A stretch of DNA of 64,000 nt from assembly GCA_963965975.1 (NCBI GenBank), contig OZ014424.1, positions 1,116,001 through 1,180,000 on the forward strand, in the 5' to 3' direction. Source of the stretch: Xestospongia bergquistia. Taxonomy: Eukaryota > Porifera > Demospongiae > Haplosclerida > Petrosiidae. This document shows positions 53,307-63,236 of the stretch, piece by piece; the first letter of the stretch is position 1, and each line of letters begins with the position of its first letter. The position numbers and the translations under genes are program-made. Under the pieces are notes generated by a model. It saw nothing but the letters and a program-made list of their open reading frames with translations. It was not told the origin of the DNA and did not search any database.

Positions 53307-54563
53307 ATACAGGATGATCGAGTCAATGGAATATGTGGTGTATCTCGATTGCTTGGATGCTACTATCTCCATCCTCAAGTAATACCTCTACCGAATACCA
53401 AGTCTATCATTCTACCTCACAATAGTAGTTACATCATTCTAGCCACTCATGGTCTCTGGAAATATCTGACTCAAAAGGAGATCATTCGAATGAGTCGAGC
53501 AAACTATGAGCCTAACCTATATGCTCGCCGATTAGCTGATATAGCTATTGGTTGTGGTTGTCCATTAGATGTATCAGTAGTTGTGATCAAGTTGAATTTA
53601 CGCAAAGTGTCAGCTTACTCAAGAAATGTTTTTGATAACTTGTCAGATCATCAAAAGAAACTCTCTGTTATATCAACAGAGAGTGGCCAGGAAGTTGCTT
53701 ACACTGATCAAGAGGAATATGAAAGTGACCTAGAAGAAGAGGAGGAAGAACTTACAAATATTGATGATCTCATGGAGGATGCTTTCATTGACAACGATAT
53801 TTTACCTAGTAAAGACAACAGCCATTTAGATTCTGAGGCTCTTCGTTCTATATCCCCAGAACAACTTGATGCCTTGATATTAACCGTTCCGACAGTACCA
53901 GAGATGACACCTATTGAAGAAGCAAGTTTAGATGGTGAGAGCGAGGATGATTTGATACTCAAAGGAAGCTTAATAGAGATAGATGATGAACAAGAAGACA
54001 GCGATGAGAACAAAGAAGAAAATATAAAGCCAGTAGTACATCTACCTCTACCTCCAAAAGAAGATGATCGCAGAACATCAGCTGTATCAGATGATATCCA
54101 ATCGTATGATGTAATTATTGACAAGAATGTTATACCACCTCTGGAAATGTTTAATGAACTTTCTGAGGTATCTCCGAATGACGAGTATGACTCTAAAACG
54201 TTTCCTCGTGAATCTGCCAATGCCTCAAAGTATCGCATAACGGATCCTAAAAAGATTGATTTTTCGCTAGATACATCTTATGAACAAACTCAAAGCGTAC
54301 CAATGATATCTTCTGATAATGACTCTGATGATGATAATTATGAACTGTCCCCGGCACAATTAGAAATGAGGAGACGATTTAGTGCTCCTAATCCCGAGAT
54401 ACTAAAAATGAACGAAGCCATTTCTCAAATTGACAACCGTGACAATGAAGCAAGACCTACTGATATGAGCAAAGTGAAAAGAAAGAGGTCATTTGTACAG
54501 ACATCGTATACTCGACTCAGTAGACATATTGTAGCCAGTGACTCTGCCTTGAAGCTACAATAA
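43183..54563 (+). CDS. PHLPP: PHLPP: PH domain and leucine-rich repeat protein phosphatase
   Basis: Sixteen coding exons: 43183-43693, 44168-44475, 44636-44961, 45899-45997, 46049-46123, 46890-47146, 47875-47935, 49713-49808, 50431-50589, 50964-51125, 51711-51770, 51835-52039, 52213-52292, 52348-52734, 52874-53096, 53313-54563; 1419 aa. PHLPPs dephosphorylate the hydrophobic motif of Akt and PKC. The start has an ACCATGG context. Order: Ser/Pro-rich N-terminus with a possible RA-like fold; PH domain (FGFWSKRFCVLCGSQLHIF...YDQSVWLKRA); about 20 LRRs (LRILSLSDNHLVHFP); PPM phosphatase domain (about residues 800-1085) with DGGKAPD, GDAILC, GVSRLLGCYYLHPQV and ILATHGLWKYLT; then a long acidic, disordered tail. 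The usual DN metal-binding pair near the domain end reads CGCPLDVSVVV, so D is displaced. No PDZ ligand at the C-terminus (SALKLQ). A polyadenylation signal AATAAA lies at 54684. Confidence 0.96.
44503..44632. repeat. (CT)n microsatellite in PHLPP intron 2
   Basis: Long CT run that serves as the polypyrimidine tract directly before the exon 3 acceptor (TCTCTAG|GTTG). Confidence 0.95.
46800..46866. repeat. (TATAA)n pentanucleotide repeat
   Basis: About ten TATAA units within PHLPP intron 5, some 25 bp before the exon 6 acceptor region. Confidence 0.93.
47493..47818. repeat. Tandem repeat, about 43-46-bp unit, about seven copies
   Basis: Unit TATTATCAAATAGCACTATA plus TAATATTAATTGAGTACAGCTG. 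Copies vary between GTACAGCTGG and GTATAGCTG versions. Located in PHLPP intron 6, just before exon 7. Confidence 0.93.
48010..48812. repeat. Foldback repeat family, copy 3, split by a MITE
   Basis: Left part 48010-48213 has GGTGATCAAATTGAAGCAAG, CTCTTGCTTTCAGGACCACC and GGGACAACAAAATTACTG. The tail resumes at 48780 with GTTTACATCCTGTAATGAAT, matching uninterrupted copies at 55.0 kb. The element in between is annotated separately. Lies in PHLPP intron 7. Confidence 0.85.
48214..48779. mobile_element. hAT-type MITE, 566 bp, with 8-bp target duplication
   Basis: Terminal inverted repeats CAGGGCCTCCAA and TTGGAGGCCCTG are perfect. The insertion is flanked on both sides by GTTTACAT (48206-48213 and 48780-48787), an 8-bp target-site duplication. 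CAGGG termini plus 8-bp duplications are diagnostic of the hAT superfamily. Subterminal stretches of CCCTA/TAGGG type occur at both ends. No transposase is encoded, so it is non-autonomous. Confidence 0.92.
48927..49400. repeat. Foldback repeat family, copy 4
   Basis: GGTGGTCATATTTGAAGCAA begins at 48937 and the inverse segment CCCTCTTCCTTTCTGGACCA ends at 49294. The tail carries TATTTACTGCAGATT, TGTGGGACA and ACATCCTACTATGAATAA. It contains a two-copy direct repeat of about 60 bp (49033-49152; core CACCAGAGAGTTATATAGTA). Confidence 0.82.
51800..51834. repeat. C-run plus (CT)n before a PHLPP acceptor
   Basis: Twelve or more Cs and a CT repeat form the whole polypyrimidine tract of the 64-bp intron 11, directly preceding the CTAG acceptor of exon 12. 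Confidence 0.92.
53266..53304. repeat. (TC)n microsatellite in PHLPP intron 15
   Basis: TC run just before the AATACAG acceptor of exon 16. The intron (53097-53312) happens to stay open in the exon 16 frame, so a longer frame starting at 52914 is an artefact of reading through it. Confidence 0.93.
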
Positions 54564-55011
54564 TATATAGTCCATGCATTCACATTTTATACTTGCTATT
54601 TATATAACTTTTGTTTTAATTTTAATTTGGAACATGTTATAAAGATATACATTTACAATAATTTTATATAAATGAGTATATAAAATAAACAGTCAGTGGA
54701 GCTACCAAGATTGTAAATCCAAGTATTGTAAAAATAAGCCAACAATGTTAGAATTACATAAATTAATTAAGTTGTATGTGAAATGTGAGTAAATGAAGTT
54801 AGTTATTTGTATGGATGTATGTGGTCATTTGTTTTGGCTTTTATTGAGCTTCAATAATGTCTATATTTTATGATTGTTACTATGTTTAACATAATTATAT
54901 TACAAATACATTGTAGACTTTATTAGTTTCTTATTGTTTGATTTGGTATACACTGTTAATAACAGGAATCATGATGGTCTATAACCTAGCAATAAAAATA
55001 TACATGAAGTA

Positions 55012-55330
55012 TAAGTGCCAAAAGGTGGTCATATGTGAAGGAAGAGGGGGGAAACCGGTTATTACAGTTTGTGAGCCAGAAATTGACGCTGCATTTTGAC
55101 ACAACCCTTGGATGTGCACTAAATTCAGTTGATTTGATAATATGAACTGTGTACTATTTTCGCAAATGTTTAAATTTTATGTGTGACAAGAAACTGTATT
55201 ACAAACCTCTTACTTTCAGGACCACCATTATGCCCCCTTCTTGTGCTTTTTTATATTTACTGATGATTTTATTTTTATGTTATTGTGGGACAACCAAATT
55301 ACCTGTTTACATCCTGTAATGAAAATTTTA
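55012..55330. repeat. Foldback repeat family, copy 5
   Basis: The clearest copy: GGTGGTCATATGTGAAGGAA from 55024 and the inverse CCTCTTACTTTCAGGACCAC to 55226, then ATTTACTGATGATTTT, GTGGGACAACC and TTACATCCTGTAATGAA. Confidence 0.85.
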
Positions 55331-55349
55331 TGTCAATATGATTGATTAT

Positions 55350-55650
55350 CCATGAAAAAGTGGCCAATTTTGAAGCTAGAGACACTTCTATACTGTTGAG
55401 AACAGTTTGCCAGAATCAACAGTAAGTTGAATACAACAACCCACTGAGGGATTTATTATACTGAGGGATATATTATATAGTTCTATAAGATATATTATAT
55501 ATATAGTTCTATAAGGTTCTGGTCTCTACACTTTCTGAGCCACTACCAGGGCAACATTTCTTCCTTTTTATGTTTAGTGTTGATTTTGTTTTGATGTGTT
55601 TGTGGGCTCAGTTTTCAGTTACATCCTGCAACAATGAATAACATTATTGA
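55350..55650. repeat. Foldback repeat family, copy 6, diverged
   Basis: AAAAAGTGGCCAATTTTGAAGC on the left; TTTTTATGTTTAGTGTTGATTT, TGTGGGCTC and TTACATCCTGCAACAATGAA on the right. Adjacent to copy 5 in the same orientation. Confidence 0.65.
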
Positions 55651-55801
55651 CTTTGTCAACTCAAACAAAACTAGTATTAATTTCCAATAAGAGCAATAAA
55701 TTTTATTGATAATAGATACTTATTATTATAAAATAAATGGATTAAAAACAGAGTTGATACCACAAAATCTTGTTAAAGCATGATAAGCGCCCATAATCTC
55801 T

Positions 55802-56746
55802 TTACAACTCCTTTTGCCACCGTCCTGTCTCCTTTTGTTTCTGTCTTGCTGCTTCAGTAGCGGCAAATCTCTCATTAGAACCCTCAATGGCTCCCAGCCG
55901 TCCTGCTTGATAATCTGCAAATGCCTGTTGGATTTCCTCCCAAGTATTCATAACAAAAGGTCCACGTCGCGATATTGGCTCATTAATGGGTTCTCCTGCA
56001 ATTAATAAAACCTGCATAACACTGTCACTTGCCGCCTCAATAGCGAGCTCATCTCCTTCTCCCAATATTCCCACTTGTCCCATCTTTGCTTCTTTCCTTT
56101 CGTTACCAAGGTAACCAGCTCCTTTCCAAACATAGGCAAACCCATTAAAATTGGATGGGACAGGTTGAGTAAACTTAGTCCCAGGTTGTAAATGTATATC
56201 TAAATACATCATAGGTGTCCGAGTATCAATAACAGCTTTAGTTCCCAAGGATTCTCCAGCGATTACTTTTATCCATACTTTTCCATTATCTGCCGTGACA
56301 ATGGGTATTTTTTCAGAGGGTGTATCTTGATATCTGGGTGGAATCATTTTGTCTTTAGCAGGCAAGTTAACCCATAATTGAAATCCTTCCATACGACCGC
56401 CATTTTTGATCATGTCATCTGGTGGCATCTCTGAGTGTATAACTCCCGAACCAGCCGTCATCCATTGGACCCAGCCCTCTTTTATCAGCCCAGAATTACC
56501 GGCACTGTCTTTGTGTTGCATGGCACCAGATATAATATAAGTCACAGTCTCAAATCCTCTATGAGGGTGATCTGGAGCGCCTACTGCTTCACCTGGCGCA
56601 TAGTCAGCAGGTCCCATATGATCCAACATTAGAAAAGGATCACACTCTGATATCTCATCACCAATGGGTCTCGTTACAACGAACCCACCTCCTTCACGAT
56701 GTTGGTGCGCAGTGATTAGCCTTGAAATACCTCGTGGAGAAGACAT
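55802..56746 (-). CDS. Pirin family protein (intronless)
   Basis: Single exon, 314 aa. Bicupin Fe(II)-binding protein; vertebrate pirin is a nuclear transcription co-regulator and some bacterial forms have quercetin dioxygenase activity. Metal ligands are visible in DHPHRGFETVTY and in SGVIHSEMP; other hallmarks are GWVQWMTAGSG, FQLWVNLPAKDKMIPPRYQD and IAGEPINEPISRRGPFVMNT. It is about 25 residues longer than human pirin, with a C-terminal tail rich in A, E, Q and K. It has no introns although nearly every neighbour is split, and details such as SPRGISRLITAHQHREGGGF look closer to bacterial and plant pirins. Horizontal acquisition or retroposition are both possible. Product certain, origin inferred. 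Confidence 0.95.
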   Translation of the reverse strand: MSSPRGISRLITAHQHREGGGFVVTRPIGDEISECDPFLMLDHMGPADYAPGEAVGAPDHPHRGFETVTYIISGAMQHKDSAGNSGLIKEGWVQWMTAGSGVIHSEMPPDDMIKNGGRMEGFQLWVNLPAKDKMIPPRYQDTPSEKIPIVTADNGKVWIKVIAGESLGTKAVIDTRTPMMYLDIHLQPGTKFTQPVPSNFNGFAYVWKGAGYLGNERKEAKMGQVGILGEGDELAIEAASDSVMQVLLIAGEPINEPISRRGPFVMNTWEEIQQAFADYQAGRLGAIEGSNERFAATEAARQKQKETGRWQKEL

Positions 56747-57006
56747 ATTAAACGTAGAATGGTTTATGCTAGTGGATCGACAAGTAAAAAAGCTTAAATA
56801 GAAAATAAAAAGCAGTTATTACGCTGACTGTAGCCACGTAGCACTAACACACCATGCTGCGTTGTATAATAAAGCAGCAAATTTAATTAGGAGGAGTGGC
56901 TAAGGAAATAAAATCTTATAAAAGGTCATAATGAAATTAATATAAATAGCATTACTTTTAGTGAATAATTATAGTACATGATTTGTTGCCATGGTAACAT
57001 AAGTTA

Positions 57007-58358
57007 TTATGTTCTCCCAGCACCTGTACTGATCAATGATCCAGTAATGGGTATAGCCTTCAATTCAGTTCTCCAACACAACCATTCGCTAACTATAGTA
57101 GTAATTCCAAAGGACACTAGATTAGTTAACCACCATGATAATGAACGAGGGAAACCCCCGTATGTAAGACAAAGTAAAAAGTGAAAGATATATACAGTTG
57201 CTGCAAAATCCAAGGACTGGTAAGAGTTGGTTACAGTGCATATTAAAAAAAAGGAAAAGAAAAGTTTAAAATTAAAATAATTTTTGACTTTTTAGAGTTA
57301 TAAAGACAACAAGACCTTTTCTAGTAGTAATAATAATAACAATAGTATAATAATTACTATATTTACTTTGTTGTTTTGTTCACAAGAATTAAAAGAATTA
57401 AGGATTAGCATATTAAATTAGTGCGCAAATTTTTCATAATTGGTTGTTAGAAGTTTTCACATGAAACCCTTTTCATTAACCAGGAGACAATTAATGCATA
57501 TCTTAAATATGCCAACATTATTTTTAAACAAATGAACTTTCACTCCAACAGTTTAAACCAGGGGTGTATTACAATTATATTCACATATTAGCATGTGTTT
57601 CTACATGTACAATATTATGACAATATTTAGAGTATTTATATAATGTATTAATATACACACTCACCTTCTTTGCTCTTCTAACAATCCACCACAACGCCAA
57701 TGCACTAAAAAAGAATTAAGATAAATCATTAGTCCATCTTTAAGCAAATAAAAGGGTTAAAAAAGTATGTATTAATGTATGTACGGACATTATACTACCA
57801 CCCAGATGTCAACACTTGACATTAGTGGTCCATGATATCCTGTTAACATAAAATATCTTGGTATATCACTTGCTGAATATGATAACTCTTAATATAGCAT
57901 TGATTAGAAGCATAATCTTGGCAGGTTAACAAGATTATAGGCCATGATCAATGCTGCTTTAACTAGAATATCCCCACAAAATGGCCACTGTTATTACCAT
58001 AGGTCTTTAATATATGTGCAATAACAGTTCCATTAGTATAACCAGTTGTACCAAGTCCTAATACTTACCCAGTACATGCATTTAATGTTGATGCTCCCAT
58101 AACTAGCCAACCATCGTATGTTCCTTCAAATTCCTATAATGGAGAGAGAGATAGAATTATTAATGTGGATTAGGACTATGTACAATATGTACTAACTCTG
58201 TAATCAAATATCTGGTCAATTGAGCGATGTATTCCTCCTATACTGTCTGCAATAACGATCCATAAGCCGAATGAAATGTAGAAACAACTCTGTAGCGCTA
58301 TAATTTGGGCTACAATGAGGACAGGGTCAAACACATTTGCTCTAAAACCAGATGCCAT
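57007..58358 (-). CDS. SYS1: SYS1 Golgi trafficking protein
   Basis: Exons 58358-58197, 58133-58069, 57704-57665, 57216-57007; 158 aa against 156 in human. SYS1 is a four-TM Golgi protein that recruits the ARFRP1/Arl3 GTPase. The N-terminus MASGFRANVFDPVLIVAQII matches the family start (FR-x-Y/V-DP-L-I-x-Q), followed by YISFGLWIVIADSIGG and SIDQIFDY. The last exon carries DFAATVYIFHFLLCLTYGGF, PRSLSWWLTN and WLCWRTELKAIPI, all characteristic. The second exon (GWLVMGASTLNACTG) and the tiny third exon (ALALWWIVRRAKK) were found only by splice phase. The start lies 108 bp from a divergent PQ-loop gene, so a shared promoter is likely. Confidence 0.94.
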
Positions 58359-58411
58359 CTTTTTGTTTGAATATTAGAGGGTTAAATTTAAAAACGTCAT
58401 ATTAACCGTAA

Positions 58412-58729
<318 letters not shown>

Positions 58730-58740
58730 TAAGTGTAGCT

Positions 58741-59510
58741 ACAATTTAATTATATGTGTAGGCATACCCAATATCATTGGATGTAGTTATGAATACTAAG
58801 ATCGTTCCAATTACATCATGAATACTATTTGTTAAGAAATAGTGTTGACGAGGTAGAATGTCATTAAAATCTACTGTTATTTGCATAGTACTAAAAATTG
58901 ATGTAGAACAATCTATTAAAATATAAATTTTGAACTTGTTAATAATAGACTTGTGATGTAATGTGATGTAATGCGTTATTGTTTACAATTATGACAGTGC
59001 AGTATATAAAATAAACAAAAATCTTAAATGATTATGAAACTGAAAATTATTGAGCAAACAATAAATAAAAAATTATTATTTTTTCTTGAATACAATATCA
59101 TAATTGAAGCTCACAAGGTTCTGAATTTAATTACCAAATGTTCCCATGCCAACAACTATAATTATCAATAACTAAGCACATTAATTATTGTCATAGAGCT
59201 GATTAGCAGTGATCGTGAACCTTGAATCTACTGATGATTCTGATTATCAAATATTTTGCTTTCTTGCATTATAAAGAATCTGGTCGGCAAACGCTACTGA
59301 TATTACTGGTACATGATTATGTTGTGATATTTACATCAGTACTTGTCCTCCTCCACCCCATGGGGCACTAATGTGTCTTGTCTATCAGGAAGAATAGTGT
59401 GTTTATTTAAATAAAACACACCGCTAATATATTAAAATATTTGAACAATACTCATTAAAGTTATCTTTAAATAGACAGTTCGTTTTAGGAAATCTCTTGT
59501 TACAGTGTAG
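58741..59510. other. Gap between PQ-loop exon and YHYH gene
   Basis: AT-rich; searched for further PQ-loop exons on the + strand and none were recognised. Contains a small duplicated TGTGATGTAATG phrase. Confidence 0.5.
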
Positions 59511-59513
59511 TAA

Positions 59514-60453
59514 TTAAGACATTGTCAATGCTGTCAGAACACTCATAACAGCTAACACAATAGAAAGAATAGGTTCACCTGCTGCAGCAGGAACAGCATC
59601 CTCATAGAGAGGATTAGGATCAGTAGCAACTCCTTCAGGACAACCATAGGTAGTGTTAGTAAAATTAAGCTGTCTGGGGTTGTTACTAACAACAGGACAA
59701 CCTTTAAAACATCCAATCATCCAAGGAAAGTCAAGAGGCATATGATAATGATATTGCATAGTACCATTAATCTCATGAGTGTGACCATGACAACTATCTA
59801 GCTGAGTCGGGAGTTTTCCACCTTGTGAGTACTGTCCATACATAGGAAATCCATCAAACATCCACCCAATGAGTACAGAGTGTTCCCCTGGGGTATCAAC
59901 TGGTAGTGCACACCTCTGTCGACCTGTACTGTTCAAAAAAGTGTTGCCAGTGTGGATATGATATTGTTGTTGCATTCCATCTGGATGTCCACCACACTGA
60001 TCTAGAGTAGCACCCTCAGAGTCATGTGCATCAACGTAGATCGTCAGTCCTCCTTCATCTGGACACTTTGACCCATGTCCACAAGGAGATCCTACACCAT
60101 ATACGACAACACCGTTTACTAACACACCAATGGCTCCAAATATTGGAGGAGGATCTGTTTTCAGATAATGGATGTTAAACTTCTCTCCAATTCTTTCACC
60201 AGTTGGTATTGGAACTTTTGCAAATCTTGGAGTGTGGGGTATTCGGAAGTTGTTGTTTCTCACACAAGCACTGTTGGGGTTGTTCCAATGAGGATTATCG
60301 TATGGAGGACAGGCTGGTGTTTGTAGTGTCTCTAGTGATGGTGACCCCATTGTAAGGGGTGGAGCTAGGACAGATCCCAGCGTTGCCGCATTGGGCCGTC
60401 ACTGAAGTGAACACTCCAAAGATCAGGAAAACAGGTAAATGAAGTTGTGCCAT
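59514..60453 (-). pseudogene. YHYH-domain secreted protein with frameshift, GPI-type tail
   Basis: The frame from 60453 encodes a signal peptide (MAQLHLPVFLIFGVFTSVTA) and QCGNAGICPSSTPYNGVTIT, then runs into a stop. The main YHYH domain continues in another frame from about 60320: CPPYDNPHWNNPNSACVRNN, GVGSPCGHGSKCPDEGG, HIHTGNTF, GWMFDGFPMYGQYSQGG, MQYHYHMPLDFPWMIGCFKG. Compared with the + strand paralogue, 14 bases are missing at the junction, explaining the shift. An internal ATG at 60350 would give 278 aa without a signal peptide. The C-terminus ends with small residues and a hydrophobic stretch (SIVLAVMSVLTALTMS), as in GPI-anchored proteins. Either recently inactivated or affected by a sequence error. 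YHYH proteins are of unknown function. Confidence 0.75.
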
Positions 60454-60548
60454 TTTTGCAGCCTTCGTCTGCTTATAGTTCAGCGCGTGGGCGTGGCTCA
60501 TTAATTTAGCATCGCTTGCAGCTTGTGACATCTAGCCCTCATAACAAA
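60454..60548. promoter_or_regulatory. Shared spacer of the YHYH head-to-head pair
   Basis: Only 95 bp separate the two divergent start codons, so one bidirectional promoter must serve both, or one gene starts inside it. CCACGCCC and GCGTGGGCG boxes near 60486-60494 stand out against the AT-rich background. Confidence 0.5.
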
Positions 60549-61424
60549 ATGTTTTTCGTTTCTCTTGTACTTGTTACTTGCTTTTCGCTTGCAATCAGTC
60601 AACAGCAATGCCCACCTGAGCGAGCTCAGTGTCCAAAACAGGCTCCTTATAATACAGTTAGCATTACAACTGATGCTACCTACCGGTATATAAAGACCAC
60701 AGGATGTCCTCCTTATGATAACCCCCGTTGGACCAATCCTGCAGCAGCATGTGTTCGACATGACCAGAATTACATGCTACCACTTCAACCAACTTTTGCC
60801 AAAACACCTATTCCAGTCGGTGAAGGAGATGTTCGATACGAAGGTATACTCTATCTCAAAGAAGATCCCAAACCAATATTTGGAGCTCTAGGTGTTTTGA
60901 CCAATGGAGTAATGGTTTTTGGAGTTGGCTCTCCCTGTGGTTTTAGCTCAAAATGTCCAGAAGATGGTGCACCAACTAAATATGTTGATGCTGTCGAATC
61001 TGAAGGTCATACTGTTGATCAGTGCGGTGGTCATGCTGCCCCAACTAACGATTATCACATCCATTCTGGTGTTGGACTCAACACCTCTTCAGAGCGGCAA
61101 GAATGTGTTATGCCTGCTGATATTCCTGGACAACATTCACAACTACTTGGCTGGATTTTTGACGGATTTGGTCTTTATGGCCGTTATTCTCAGGGTGGCG
61201 TTCTCCCTACTGACTTAGATGAATGTGGTGGTCATACACATGAGATCAATGGTACAACGGTGTACCATTATCACATGCCAGATGGTTTCCCTTGGACCAT
61301 TGGTTGTTTCAAAGGATGTCCACTTGTTAGTAATAACATGCACGAATTTAGTAACTTCACCAAATATGGCTGTCCTAATGGATTGAAGTATGATCCTCAT
61401 CCTCTCTATGAACGACAACCTTAA
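60549..61424 (+). CDS. YHYH-domain secreted protein, intact
   Basis: Single exon, 291 aa. Signal peptide MFFVSLVLVTCFSLAIS, then a Cys-rich mature protein: CPPERAQCPKQAPYN, GCPPYDNPRWTNPAAACVRH, PIFGALGVLTNGVMVFGVGS, PCGFSSKCPEDG, DQCGGH, DYHIHSGVGL, GWIFDGFGLYGRYSQGG, ECGGHTHEINGTTVYHYHMP and TIGCFKGCPLVSNN. The YHYH motif and the His/Cys pattern identify the YHYH family, found in bacteria, marine invertebrates and algae, function unknown; the His-rich motifs suggest metal binding (inference). It lacks the hydrophobic tail of its divergent paralogue, ending HPLYERQP, so it should be secreted. The start at 60549 was chosen because it opens a clean signal peptide. Confidence 0.88.
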   Translation: MFFVSLVLVTCFSLAISQQQCPPERAQCPKQAPYNTVSITTDATYRYIKTTGCPPYDNPRWTNPAAACVRHDQNYMLPLQPTFAKTPIPVGEGDVRYEGILYLKEDPKPIFGALGVLTNGVMVFGVGSPCGFSSKCPEDGAPTKYVDAVESEGHTVDQCGGHAAPTNDYHIHSGVGLNTSSERQECVMPADIPGQHSQLLGWIFDGFGLYGRYSQGGVLPTDLDECGGHTHEINGTTVYHYHMPDGFPWTIGCFKGCPLVSNNMHEFSNFTKYGCPNGLKYDPHPLYERQP

Positions 61425-62125
61425 TTGGCTATATAAATGTAATGTGTCAATAGTAACTAAACTATAATGCTGCAATATTAATATGTATATTTTGTCTATA
61501 TATGGTATGATTTATCGTAATTTGGAGGAAATGGAATTTTTTATTTTGTAGCTAAATCCTGACATTGCAATGTTTCTGAAATATTTGGAATGAGATTAAA
61601 ACTTAGCAACTATTCAGTCCCTTAGAAAAACAATATTACCATCTTTAGACAACTTTTTTGGAGAATTTACAGAAGCTATGTAACTGCTTAAAGACAGTGT
61701 CTTCATTTACACAAGCTTCAATCAGTCATACCCAATTAAAGGAGCTCTTTGTAAAAGTAATACTATTATTGGTTGCTATGTGTGTCACACACACACACAC
61801 ACGTGGTCCAAAACAATCTTAGGGCTACATTACCTGGTATGCTGATTATTCCAGGCGGAAATATGTTTCTACTTTTTAAACGCAAACATCTGACTAGCTT
61901 TCAGAAAATTATAAAAGCAAAATATTCTCTTGTATAGTCAGTATTGTATAATTTTTTTGCAATCCAATAAATATCCGCGTTTCATGATTCATTTGAAGAG
62001 ATAGCATGACAGTTTCATCACAACACCAAGAGACTTCCAGGAAGCTAGTGTAATTTAATGCCAGTAACCATATCACTTTAACAAGTCTCATCTGTCAGCA
62101 AAAACAGTCAATGAGTTTAATCAAA
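61425..62125. other. Gap with (AC)n tract
   Basis: AT-rich, no recognisable gene. A short (CA)n repeat lies at 61786-61802. Confidence 0.5.
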
Positions 62126-62290
62126 TAAAAATACAGCTAAAATATTAAACTATTTGAATAACACAAATATATTTTAAAAATTGTCTTAAAAAGTGGGCAA
62201 CATTAGGAAATGCCTTGTTAAAATGTAGTAATTAAGACACTGTCACCAACTTCAGCAGAAATAGCATCTCCGTAGAGTGTTAAAACAATC
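62126..62290 (-). pseudogene. YHYH gene relic, 3' end only
   Basis: Minus-strand sequence matches the end and 3' flank of the YHYH gene at 59.5 kb (LYGDAISAEVGDSVLIT against LYEDAVPAAAGEPILSI, with the shared flank TGTAGTAATTAAGACA). The rest of the gene is missing. Confidence 0.7.
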
Positions 62291-62329
62291 ACTCTATTTT
62301 GACAATCAACAATGTGTATGGTATTGCTT

Positions 62330-62850
62330 GCTATCATGACACCGAAAGTGATACTGGTAGGAAGTTAATGGCACAAACAGATAGAAATAACTTGGCCAGA
62401 GAAGCCAACAGAAATTTAGTAGAATCATCCCATTATCTGTATGAGGTTTATATACCTTATGCTATGAGGACTACTGAGCATCATGGGAAATGTAACACTT
62501 GAAGTGAAGAGATCCTACAGTATTTACCAGATAATTGTAGAAATGCACGCCCTCCTCATGTAACAATTCCAGTAACTAAAGTGGGTCATGTGACTCATTT
62601 CGATGAGGCTGTGTCAATCCTGAGTAGTGGAAGTGGCAGTAATGTAGGATTTGCCTTCAATGAAAAGAAATGAAAAGATTAAACATTAAAAGTATTTTAA
62701 GATTCTTTTAGAAAATTGACTCCCATGCATGTGTTATATCTGGAACTTATTCATATTGGTTTGTGTGCTTATCACAATCATCACATGAATCACCACGGTT
62801 ACTTGATGTTCCACCTAACTTTCATACAGATTTAGTTGGAGAAAGGTAGT
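62330..62850 (+). pseudogene. Pseudogene of the right-edge gene
   Basis: Aligns with 63130-63750: YEVYIPYAMRTTEHH, LPDNCRNARPPHVTIPV, KVGHVTHFDEAVSILSSGSG and SNVGFAFNEK, then decays with deletions (similarity returns around CAAGATTCTTTT-like and CAACCACCA-like segments). A stop follows GKCNT at 62502. Confidence 0.8.
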
Positions 62851-63236
62851 GTTAACAGGTTTGCTACAAAACAGAGCACTTCTTTTGCTTATAATGAATA
62901 AACATTCCAGACAGAATGTAGTTAAACTGTTAAAAAGATGTTATAGAAGATATTGCACATAAAGTATTTTGAAAATGTTAACCATCACTGATTATTGAAA
63001 CGAAATTAATGTGTTTACTATGCATCATTTGTTGTGCTAAATGTGTTTTTCATGCATACTAATAAGTAATAACAGTAATTGCAATGGCTCGTGGAAAGTA
63101 TGTGCCACTTTTTTATATAACTCAATGACACTTGATGTGACACTAGTAGGAACTTATTAGCACAAAAAGGTGAGTAAATCAGCCAGTGAAGCAACCAGAA
63201 TTTTGTCAAAGCAATTTCAATAATCTTTATTATACA

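Larger units (their letters stand above)
54564..55801. other. Intergenic region between PHLPP and pirin
   Basis: Contains the PHLPP polyadenylation signal, two foldback repeats, and TA-rich sequence with a duplicated TATATTATATAG phrase near 55470-55500. A minus-strand AATAAA at 55707-55702 is a likely polyadenylation signal for pirin. No gene recognised. Confidence 0.6.

Noticed and set aside
52914-53312. Read-through frame joining PHLPP exons 15 and 16
   Set aside because: The segment 53097-53312 has a GTAAGG donor and CAG acceptor, contains a TC microsatellite and does not match the family, so it is an intron that happens to lack stops in one frame.
53708-54238. 176-codon minus-strand frame opposite the PHLPP tail
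   Set aside because: Shadow of the acidic tail; Ser-rich, no pattern of its own.
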